A DNA stretch of 38,504 nt from Sphingomonas sp. Leaf33 (lineage in GTDB: Bacteria > Pseudomonadota > Alphaproteobacteria > Sphingomonadales > Sphingomonadaceae): contig NZ_LMLB01000001.1 of the NCBI RefSeq assembly GCF_001421785.1, positions 2,052,945 through 2,091,448 on the forward strand, in the 5' to 3' direction. The notes under the pieces are model-generated. The model ran no database searches, had not been told where the DNA came from, and saw nothing but the letters and a program-made list of their open reading frames with translations. Both the position numbers and the translations under genes were made by a program. Positions 32,901 to 38,504 of the stretch are shown here, piece after piece. Position 1 is the stretch's first letter. Each line of letters begins with the position of its first letter.

Positions 32901-33388
32901 TCCCGCGCAAGCCCCGCTTCCTCGCGCGCGTCCAGCGGACGGAAGCCGGGCACCAGCCCCGCCTCGACCGGAAAACCGGCGAGCAGGCTCTGGCAGAAAC
33001 TGTGGATCGTCTGGATGCGCAGGCCGCCGCCCGGCGCATCGAGCACCTTGGCGAACAGGGTCCGCGCGCGGCGGCGCTGTTCGGGGCCGTACGCCTCGCC
33101 CAGCGCGCGCAGGTCTGCCGACAGCGCCTCGTCGCTCGCGCGCACCCAGCGCGCCAGCGTCGTATTGACGCGCCCGGCCATCTCGGCGGCGCCCGCCTTG
33201 GTAAAGGTCAGGCAGAGGATGCAGCCGGGCTCGACGCCGCGCAGCAGCAGGCGATAGACGCGCGCCGCCAGCACCTGCGTCTTGCCCGTGCCCGCCGACG
33301 CCGACAGCCAGACGCTGCGCGCCGGATCGCTCGCCGCGCCCTGCTGGTCCTTCAGCGGCGGGAGGAAGTTCGGCCTAGTCCCGGCCAT
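29981..33388 (-). CDS. addA: Double-strand break repair helicase-nuclease AddA
   Basis: Helicase and nuclease subunit of AddAB, which resects broken DNA ends for RecA loading in place of RecBCD. 1135 residues. UvrD-type motifs are seen: Walker A SASAGTGKT (29-37), the Q-like motif LCLTFTKAGAAEMAGRV, DEAQDTNPQQW (Walker B), GDYKQAIFGFQG, VMTAHGAKGLQAPLVILAD and FYVAATRAEERLVVAG. The C-terminal RecB-type nuclease domain (from about 960) has GTVDRLVVTADRVRVIDFKTGRRVP and QMAAYVAAL. The start lies 14 bases inside the end of addB, so the two are translationally linked. Confidence 0.96.
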   Translation of the reverse strand: MAGTRPNFLPPLKDQQGAASDPARSVWLSASAGTGKTQVLAARVYRLLLRGVEPGCILCLTFTKAGAAEMAGRVNTTLARWVRASDEALSADLRALGEAYGPEQRRRARTLFAKVLDAPGGGLRIQTIHSFCQSLLAGFPVEAGLVPGFRPLDAREEAGLAREALADLLVEEEAAGRRTLVDAIGALSLRLGEGGAEAFLLACARAPDAMEALPSGIAPWLRRALDLPAEDIAAHVAERCSDGLFDCAGLRTLIDANRQWGTATGNDHAAIGEAWLAASPETRVHRLAAVSGIFLTGKGEPRKASAKLVALLPDYAERAAEVAAECTELLALIARAGYADLLAGAFDAGRAYARSYRAAKRRLGAVDFDDLIRATVDLLAQPGMGDWVRYKLDQATDHILIDEAQDTNPQQWAIVRAIADEFFAGEGAHADRARTLFTVGDYKQAIFGFQGTSPLYFEAAHRHFTSASVAEDAFGDVAPRLGTLALTASFRSTRPVLEFVDAAIDALPPPALGTPTDTHDSEVPGPGTVTLWPLVTAGASEGDEAGEEGWIDDATRALAGRIAKAIKGWIGTLRLDSKGRTLRPEDIMVLVKRRGELASLIVARLYAEGVPVAGVDRLRLNAPLAVQDLLAAVRFVLQPDDDLTLASLLVSPLIGWSQDELMAAAMREGRRSLWRHLRDTQDEARLAPLRGLLARADFTTPYRFLEDMLSGAMDGRRKLIERLGEEARDPIEELLGAALNFEATSTPSLQRFLDWFDRGDVEIVRDPSAPLDAVRVMTAHGAKGLQAPLVILADATADPANARRDIVKWPVDGVELPVFRPRAAERVGSPLDPVLAAVDARELEEHWRLFYVAATRAEERLVVAGALGSRPLSPNSWYAASVVALDALGVPAAEAGAERAFIGLTPASPVAAKVETAVRVEPVVLPDWARRPAPEEARPPRPLAPSAIGEDEVADPPPTAAMRAAAERGRLLHALFERLPAIDPARRHPAALRWLEVSGGVADPGLRAEIAAAACAILDDPAHAEMFGPAALAEAPIAATVGGAVIAGTVDRLVVTADRVRVIDFKTGRRVPAAIDDIPTYHLRQMAAYVAALRVVFPGRSVEAALLYTAGPRLFDLPDALLDPHKPRLAATEQS

Positions 33389-36299
33389 ACCACTCGTCCC
33401 GGCGCATCAGCTGGTCATATTCGGCATAGGGCGCGAATTCGGGGACCAGCTTGGCTGTGAAGGCTTCGGTTCCGGTCAGCCACTTCGCCGCGGCATCCTG
33501 AAAACTGCGTTCGGCCAGCGGCACGAACTCCCCGGTCACGATCCGCCCGTATTTGCCGTTCGCATCGACCGGGGTTGCGACATAGCCGAAGCCGTCCTTG
33601 CCCTTGCCCAGCGACCAATATTCGAACGCTTGGGCATTGCCGCGCACGCCCTCGAACCCGCCGCGCTCGGCGATCAGCCCGAGCAGGCCCAGTTGCAGGC
33701 TGAAGCCCGCCTTCACCGCCGCAGTCGAAGGTGGCTTGCCGGTCTTGTAGTCGACGATGCCGATGCCGCCGCCGGACAGTCGGTCGACGCGGTCGAAGAT
33801 GCCGTAGAGCGTGACGCCGGCGATCGGGATCTCGCCCTTCTTCTCCACCGCCAGCACCGCGCGGCCCTCGCCCCGCATCGCGGTCATCTGCGCGCCGATC
33901 CAGTCGATCGCCTCCATCAGCCGCGGCTGCCACAGCGCGCGCAGCATCGGGTGAGCGTCGGCGAGCCACCCTTCTGCCCGCGCGCGCAGGCGAGCGGCGT
34001 CCAGGCCATCCTCCTCCCACGCCTGGCGCAGGATCGCATGGACCTCGGTCCCGCGCCACGCCGCGCCGGGATCGGCATCGACCGGATCGAGCGGCCGCAG
34101 CTTCAGGATCTGCTTGGCGTAGAAGGCATAGGGGTCCGCCTTTAACCGATCGACATCGGTGACCGCGATTCGGCTCGGGCGGCGATCGATCGGCGGCACC
34201 GGCTGCGGGCGGTCGGCGGGGCGGTGCGCCGGCGGGTGGTCGACCCCCCGCGCCCAATCGAGCAGATGGTCGGCGCGTGCCCAGCCCTCACCCGCCAACG
34301 CCTGCAACCGCAGCCAGAAACGCGACGCGATGGTCGGCGACCGGGCGTCACGACGCGCGCGGGTCAGCAGCACCTCCGGCGCGCCGAGCCCGCCGGCCAG
34401 ATCGTGCGCGGCCAACCCGATGCGCCACTCCAGCCCCGGCAGCCCCAACTCGGCGCGGATGCGCGGCGCGAGCCACGGGTCGGGCGACGGCAGGCCGGGC
34501 CACACGCCCTCGTTCAGCCCGGCCAGCACCATGACGTCGGCGGCCTGCAATTGCGCCTCGACCAGCCCGTAGATGGCGAGGCGCGGATGGCTGCCGCGCG
34601 CCGGGCGGACCGCGACCTCGTCCATCAGCGTTCGCAACAATGCGGGCAGCGTGCCCGGTGCGACCGTCGCCGGTCCGTCGGGCGCGCGCTCCTCCAGCTC
34701 GGCCAGCAACTCCGCCGCTGCGCGCCCGTCGATCCGCGACCAGAGCGCGTCACCGCACAGCCGCGTCGCCGCTTCGCGCAGACAGGCGAGCGCGTCGCCC
34801 AGCGTCGGTCCCTCGGCCAGCATCCGCCCGACCGGCGCCAGCCGTTCGCAGATCGCCGGCCAGCGCTCGGCGGCCAGTCCGCCGGCATTCGCAAAATGCC
34901 GGGTCAGCCCCTCCAGCCCGGCCGGCGGGCGCGGGCCCCTCAGCGCAAGATCGAGCGCGCGAACCCCCTCCAGCCAAACCGGGCGATCCTCGCCGGCGCT
35001 GACCAGCGGATGCTTCAGCAACGTCAGCAACGGCAGCGGCGCGAAGTCGCCCGTCGCGGCTTCCGCCAGCGCCAGCAGCAGCGCACCCGGCGGGGTCTGC
35101 GACAGAGGGCGGCCTGCCGAATCATCGATCGCCACGCCCCAGCGCGCCAGATGCGCGACGACGCGACCCGCCAGTGCGCGGTCGGGCGTCACCAGCGCGC
35201 CGGTGCGCCCCGGCGTTTCGAGAACCTCGCGGAGCGCCAGCGCGATCGCCTGCGCTTCTTCGGCGGGCGTCGCCGCCTCGATCGCCGACACGCCGCTCAG
35301 GTTGCGCTGGCCCGGCTTCAGCGCCGACCATTCGTGCGTGAATTCGGCCGGCGACAGCGCCGTCGCGATCATCCGTCCCCGCGCAGGCGGAGCATCGACC
35401 TCTGATTCCGCGCGCCACGTCCGCATCTCGCCGCGCGCGACGCCCATCCGCCACAACAGCGTCTTCAGGTGATATTGCGGATGCGTCTCCTCGCCGCGCG
35501 GCTGTCGACCGGTGACGGGGTCGCGCTCGAACGGCCCCAGCGCATCCCATTCCGCATCGTCCATCGCCAGGTCGACGCCGGGCAACACGACCATGCCGTG
35601 CGGCAGTTCGGACACGGTGCGCAGCAGCCGCGCGACGGCCGGCGCGACCGAGGTAACGCCCGCCGCGCAGACGAAGCCGGCCGGCGGCCGAGCCGCCCAA
35701 GCGGCGGCGGTGCGATCGAGCAGCCGGCTGCGCCGCTCGGCAAGCTCGATCCGGCCGAGCTTCGCCAGTTCGGCGGGCCAGCGATCGAGGACCAGGGTGA
35801 AGCTGGACAACGCCCGCGCCCAATGTTCGGACAGGCCGTCCGTCAGCACGATGTCGCGCAGCCGTGCCGGCGGGATTTCCTCGACCAGCAACTGGTCGAG
35901 CGTGCGGCCGAGGTCGCCGGCCAGTCGCACCGCCTCTGCCGCATCGAGCGCGGGATCGGCCTGCTGCACCAGCCGCGCCAGGATCAGCCGGCGCCGCAGC
36001 GGCTCGACCGCGGCGGGCACGGGATCGGCGGAATCGAGGTCGAACATCGCGCCGACCGCTTCCTCCAGATCGACATCGCCCACCGCGACGATCCGCGGCA
36101 GCAGCAACGCGCCGCCGCTCGCGCGGACGAACGCGTCGTTGATCGCCCGGCGCGCGCGGTTGGTCGGCACGATGACGATGCCGCGCGCCAGCCCCATGTC
36201 GCCGTCCGAATATCGCGCGATCAGGCCGGCGGCGAGCGCGTCGGCGAACGCCCGGTGCCGGGGAATCGCGTACAGCCCCGGTCGGCGCCGATCAGCCAT
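33375..36299 (-). CDS. addB: Double-strand break repair protein AddB
   Basis: Partner of AddA. 974 residues. An inactivated helicase-like fold fills most of the chain (NTNRARRAINDAF at the start, LNEGVWP in the middle), and the C-terminal nuclease domain holds GAAWRGTEVHAILRQ, LYGIFDRVDRLSGGG and IVDYKTGKPPS (GxxDR...DYKT). No Walker A motif is present, and the Cys residues that hold a 4Fe-4S cluster in Bacillus AddB are missing from the nuclease domain. The start at 36299 gives MADRRRPGLYAIPRH; the frame upstream runs into murU. It overlaps murU by 8 bases and addA by 14. Confidence 0.93.
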   Translation of the reverse strand: MADRRRPGLYAIPRHRAFADALAAGLIARYSDGDMGLARGIVIVPTNRARRAINDAFVRASGGALLLPRIVAVGDVDLEEAVGAMFDLDSADPVPAAVEPLRRRLILARLVQQADPALDAAEAVRLAGDLGRTLDQLLVEEIPPARLRDIVLTDGLSEHWARALSSFTLVLDRWPAELAKLGRIELAERRSRLLDRTAAAWAARPPAGFVCAAGVTSVAPAVARLLRTVSELPHGMVVLPGVDLAMDDAEWDALGPFERDPVTGRQPRGEETHPQYHLKTLLWRMGVARGEMRTWRAESEVDAPPARGRMIATALSPAEFTHEWSALKPGQRNLSGVSAIEAATPAEEAQAIALALREVLETPGRTGALVTPDRALAGRVVAHLARWGVAIDDSAGRPLSQTPPGALLLALAEAATGDFAPLPLLTLLKHPLVSAGEDRPVWLEGVRALDLALRGPRPPAGLEGLTRHFANAGGLAAERWPAICERLAPVGRMLAEGPTLGDALACLREAATRLCGDALWSRIDGRAAAELLAELEERAPDGPATVAPGTLPALLRTLMDEVAVRPARGSHPRLAIYGLVEAQLQAADVMVLAGLNEGVWPGLPSPDPWLAPRIRAELGLPGLEWRIGLAAHDLAGGLGAPEVLLTRARRDARSPTIASRFWLRLQALAGEGWARADHLLDWARGVDHPPAHRPADRPQPVPPIDRRPSRIAVTDVDRLKADPYAFYAKQILKLRPLDPVDADPGAAWRGTEVHAILRQAWEEDGLDAARLRARAEGWLADAHPMLRALWQPRLMEAIDWIGAQMTAMRGEGRAVLAVEKKGEIPIAGVTLYGIFDRVDRLSGGGIGIVDYKTGKPPSTAAVKAGFSLQLGLLGLIAERGGFEGVRGNAQAFEYWSLGKGKDGFGYVATPVDANGKYGRIVTGEFVPLAERSFQDAAAKWLTGTEAFTAKLVPEFAPYAEYDQLMRRDEWYGRD

Positions 36300-37047
36300 C
36301 GGCCAGGATCGCCTCCGCTGCGGGAATAGCCGGTGGCGAGCCGACATCGAACCACAGGCCCTGGTGCACCAGCCCCCAGGCGCGGCCCGCTTCGATCGCG
36401 CGTTCCCAGAACAGCATCGTGGAGAACGGTCCCTCGGGCGCGTCGACCAGCACGCGCGGGTGCAGCACCTGGATGCCGGTATAGACGAACGGCGCCAGCC
36501 TGCCCTCCTCGCGCCGGCCGACGATGCGGCCGAACGGGTCGAGGTGGAAGTCGCCCTTGCCGCGGTGGCTGTGCGCGCGGGCGAGCGGCACCATCAGCAG
36601 TAGCGCGTCCATCCGCGCGTCGTCCCATGCCGCCGCCAGCGCGCGGAGTGCATCGGTCGGGCCATCGATCCAGAGGTTGTCGCTGTTGATGCAGAGAAAC
36701 GGCGCGTCGCCCAGCAGGTCGCGCGCCTGGATCAGGCCGCCGCCGGTTTCCATCAACTGCGCGCGTTCGTCGGACACGACGATCTCGATATCCTTCACCC
36801 GCGCGCGCAGATGCGCCTCCAGCGCGTCGGCCATGTAATGGACGTTGACGACCGCGCGCGGCACGCCGGCCGAGCGCAGCCGGTCGAAGACATGGTCGAT
36901 CAGCGGCTTGCCGGCGACCTCGACCAGCGGCTTGGGCCGCGTCGCGGTCAGCGGGCGCATCCGCTTGCCGAGGCCCGCCGCCATTACCATCGCGGTCTGC
37001 GGCACCTGCGCGCCGGGATCGGGGCGGATCGCCAGGGTGCGGGTCAT
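36292..37047 (-). CDS. murU: N-acetylmuramate alpha-1-phosphate uridylyltransferase MurU
   Basis: Transfers UMP to MurNAc-1-phosphate, giving UDP-MurNAc directly and so bypassing MurA/MurB (fosfomycin-insensitive recycling). The 251 residues carry the nucleotidyltransferase signature MVMAAGLGKRMRPLT...KPLVEVAGKPLI (about 19-50), then METGGGL, FLCINSDNLW and YTGIQVLHP. It follows amgK with an ATGA overlap (37044-37047), which distinguishes it from generic mannose- or glucose-1-phosphate enzymes of the same fold. Very likely MurU; the assignment rests on context plus family. Confidence 0.91.
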   Translation of the reverse strand: MTRTLAIRPDPGAQVPQTAMVMAAGLGKRMRPLTATRPKPLVEVAGKPLIDHVFDRLRSAGVPRAVVNVHYMADALEAHLRARVKDIEIVVSDERAQLMETGGGLIQARDLLGDAPFLCINSDNLWIDGPTDALRALAAAWDDARMDALLLMVPLARAHSHRGKGDFHLDPFGRIVGRREEGRLAPFVYTGIQVLHPRVLVDAPEGPFSTMLFWERAIEAGRAWGLVHQGLWFDVGSPPAIPAAEAILADG

Positions 37048-38009
37048 GCCCCGGCGATCACCATCGGGTCGCCGCGTAGCTCCATCGGCAGATTGGCATC
37101 GAACCACGCCTTCACCGGCGCCACCGCGGGATGCGCCAGGTCGCGATTGAGATACGTCCACACCCGCGGGCACAGCCCGGGATAGCGCGGCTTGCCGTCG
37201 CGCTGCCACAGGCGGGTGAAGATGCCGACGATCTTCGCGTTCCGCTGCGCGCCGAGGATATGGTACGCGGTCGCGAACGCTTCGCCCGCGCCGGTGATGC
37301 GCAGATACCGGTCGAGCATCGCCGCCTCGAGGTCCGGATGCACGTCCCGCCGCGCGTCCTGCAACAGCGACACCAGGTCATAGGCCGGGTGCCCGGCCAG
37401 CGCATCCTGGAAATCGAGCAGGCCGAGGCCACGGTCGATCAGCATCAGGTTCTCGGCATGATAATCGCGCAGCACGGTGACCGGGATTGCGGCGATCGCT
37501 TGCGCGAACACGGCATCCCAAGCGGCGCGATAGCCATCGGCGTCGACCTCGGCACCGATCGCCGGGCAATACCATTCTGTCAGCAAAGTGGCTTCGCGAT
37601 GGAGCTGTTCGGCGTCGTAGGGATCGACATCGGCGGCAGGAAAGTCGCGCAGACGGATCAGGACATCGACCGCCTCTTCGTAGAGCCGCAGCTCACTTTC
37701 CGGCGCGGCATCAGCCGTTTCGCGAAAGCGGGCGTCGCCGAAGTCTTCCAGCAACACCAGCCCATGCGTCAGGTCGCTGCCCAGAATCTGCGGCGCGCCG
37801 AAGCCGTTCGCGGTCAACCACTGCGCGACTGTGATGAAGGGGCGCGGATCCTCGTGCGGCGGCGGCGCGTCCATCAGGATGGCGGAACGATCATGCCCGA
37901 CCGCGCGGAAATATCGGCGGAACGACGCATCGCCGGCCAGCGGCACGACTTCGGCGTCTTCCCATCCAAGTTTCTTCAAGAAATCTGCCGCCATCGCGGG
38001 CGGGTTCAT
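37044..38009 (-). CDS. amgK: N-acetylmuramate/N-acetylglucosamine kinase AmgK
   Basis: Anomeric kinase of the aminoglycoside phosphotransferase fold that makes MurNAc-alpha-1-phosphate for MurU. The 321 residues contain the N-lobe AGDASFRRYFRAVG, the catalytic loop DYHAENLML (HxxN), and the metal-binding DFQDALAGHPAYDLVSLLQDARRD, which are typical of AmgK rather than antibiotic kinases. The start at 38009 overlaps the tsaE stop (ATGA, 38006-38009); an alternative ATG at 38021 is 4 codons earlier. tsaE, amgK and murU are a tightly linked set. Confidence 0.92.
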   Translation of the reverse strand: MNPPAMAADFLKKLGWEDAEVVPLAGDASFRRYFRAVGHDRSAILMDAPPPHEDPRPFITVAQWLTANGFGAPQILGSDLTHGLVLLEDFGDARFRETADAAPESELRLYEEAVDVLIRLRDFPAADVDPYDAEQLHREATLLTEWYCPAIGAEVDADGYRAAWDAVFAQAIAAIPVTVLRDYHAENLMLIDRGLGLLDFQDALAGHPAYDLVSLLQDARRDVHPDLEAAMLDRYLRITGAGEAFATAYHILGAQRNAKIVGIFTRLWQRDGKPRYPGLCPRVWTYLNRDLAHPAVAPVKAWFDANLPMELRGDPMVIAGA

Positions 38010-38449
38010 ATCCGGGACCATCGATCCTCCCAGCCCGGCGGCACCTGCGCTGTCAAGACACGACCGCCGCCGTCCGCGACCGACAGCGTCAGGCGCAGGG
38101 CGTCCGGCCACGCATCCGGTCCGGCGTGCTCGGCCCATTCGACGAGCAGCAACGAGGTCCAGCGCGAGTCGTCGAGGCCGAGCTCGTCCAGGTCGGCCGG
38201 GTCGTCGATCCGGTACAGGTCGACGTGCAGTACGGGCAGCCGGACCTCGGGCGGGTCATAGGGCTGGACGATCGCGTAGCTCGGCGACGGCGCTTCGCCG
38301 GGCAGGCCGAGCGCCGAGAGCAGCCCGCGGGCGATGCTGGTCTTGCCGGCACCGAGGGCCCCGGAGAGCGTGATGACGTCGCCGACCTGGACTAGCGAGG
38401 CGAGACGGCGTCCGAAGGCGTCGGTGGATTGGGCGGTAGGGAGCAGCAC
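38006..38449 (-). CDS. tsaE: tRNA threonylcarbamoyladenosine biosynthesis ATPase TsaE
   Basis: Essential ATPase partner of TsaB/TsaD in making t6A37 of ANN-reading tRNAs. The 147 residues have Walker A SGALGAGKTSIARG (near 30-40), the switch-like SPSYAIVQPY, HVDLYRIDDPADLDELGLDD and LLVEWAEHAG. The start is the GTG at 38449 (MLLPTAQST). It is the first gene of the operon-like row within the window, and the sequence upstream is a repeat (38457-38504). The identification is secure. Confidence 0.95.
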   Translation of the reverse strand: MLLPTAQSTDAFGRRLASLVQVGDVITLSGALGAGKTSIARGLLSALGLPGEAPSPSYAIVQPYDPPEVRLPVLHVDLYRIDDPADLDELGLDDSRWTSLLLVEWAEHAGPDAWPDALRLTLSVADGGGRVLTAQVPPGWEDRWSRI

Positions 38450-38456
38450 CTAAAAT

Positions 38457-38504
38457 CCTCCCCGGCACGGGGAGGGGGACCGCCGCGAAGCGGTGGTGGA
38501 GGGG
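38457..38504. repeat. CCTCCCC hairpin repeat at the window end
   Basis: CCTCCCCG-GCA-CGGGGAGG (38457-38475) forms an 8-bp stem, followed by an ACCGC/GCGGT hairpin and GGTGGAGGGG. It is of the same type as the sdhE-mfd repeat, though not identical. It runs off the window, so its right end is unknown. Confidence 0.75.

Noticed and set aside
29987..33460. Long plus-strand open frames opposite addA (29987-31591 and 31832-33460)
   Set aside because: Shadows of addA, which has all helicase and nuclease motifs.
37044..38009. Aminoglycoside resistance kinase
   Set aside because: The fold is shared, but the neighbour murU and the motifs indicate AmgK of cell-wall recycling.
1..38504. Prophage, insertion sequence or integrative element
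   Set aside because: No transposase, integrase, phage structural gene or attachment-site duplication at the tRNA-Asn; gene content is core-like throughout.

Overview
This window looks like a chromosomal segment of a GC-rich alphaproteobacterium, most likely a member of the Sphingomonadaceae close to Sphingomonas. The evidence is protein character (a CC0125/CC1285-type lipoprotein, DUF2336, AddAB instead of RecBCD, a tsaE-amgK-murU-addB-addA-trxA gene row), very dense packing, frequent ATGA start/stop overlaps, and short inverted repeats built on GAGCTTGTCGAAG and CCCTCTCCCC that I associate with sphingomonads. The taxon is an inference; no rRNA is present. I see no phage, insertion sequence, CRISPR array or large foreign island. 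The only classic accessory module is a Phd/PIN toxin-antitoxin pair.

Layout. 1-2859 (+): 3' part of gltX, then gltA and a small membrane protein. 2876-6570 (-): a nucleotidyltransferase-like/membrane fusion protein, a DUF2336 protein and a PAS-type histidine kinase that has lost its phosphoacceptor His. 6584-8409 (-): an inverted repeat, then a DOMON-like protein and NamZ (DUF1343). 8526-10148 (+): tyrS and a PilZ protein. 10145-12654 (-): a YdcZ-family transporter and recG. 12728-16565 (+): sdhE and mfd with a paired-hairpin repeat between them. 16562-18079 (-): an EAL phosphodiesterase. 18201-22553 (+): moaA-nadK, tRNA-Asn, add and a phosphoribosyltransferase, and a lipoprotein closed by a strong terminator. 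22808-26657 (-): secA, a small exported protein and the toxin-antitoxin pair. 26708-27937 (+): argJ. 27947-38449 (-): an orphan chemotaxis receptor and the row trxA, addA, addB, murU, amgK, tsaE (transcribed from tsaE toward trxA).

How the genes work together. DNA repair is heavily represented (RecG, Mfd, AddAB). MurNAc salvage appears twice: NamZ releases MurNAc from peptidoglycan ends and AmgK-MurU return it to UDP-MurNAc. Second-messenger and sensory functions are scattered (EAL enzyme, PilZ protein, chemoreceptor, kinase-like protein). Add and the phosphoribosyltransferase form a probable purine salvage pair. The remaining genes are core metabolism, translation and secretion.

The most interesting spots are the toxin-antitoxin/argJ junction, where one palindrome lies inside two back-to-back promoters and the antitoxin N-terminus carries an exact 8-residue duplication; the kinase with Arg in place of the phosphoacceptor His beside DUF2336; and the degenerate nucleotidyltransferase/membrane fusion. 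I see no clearly new multi-gene system.
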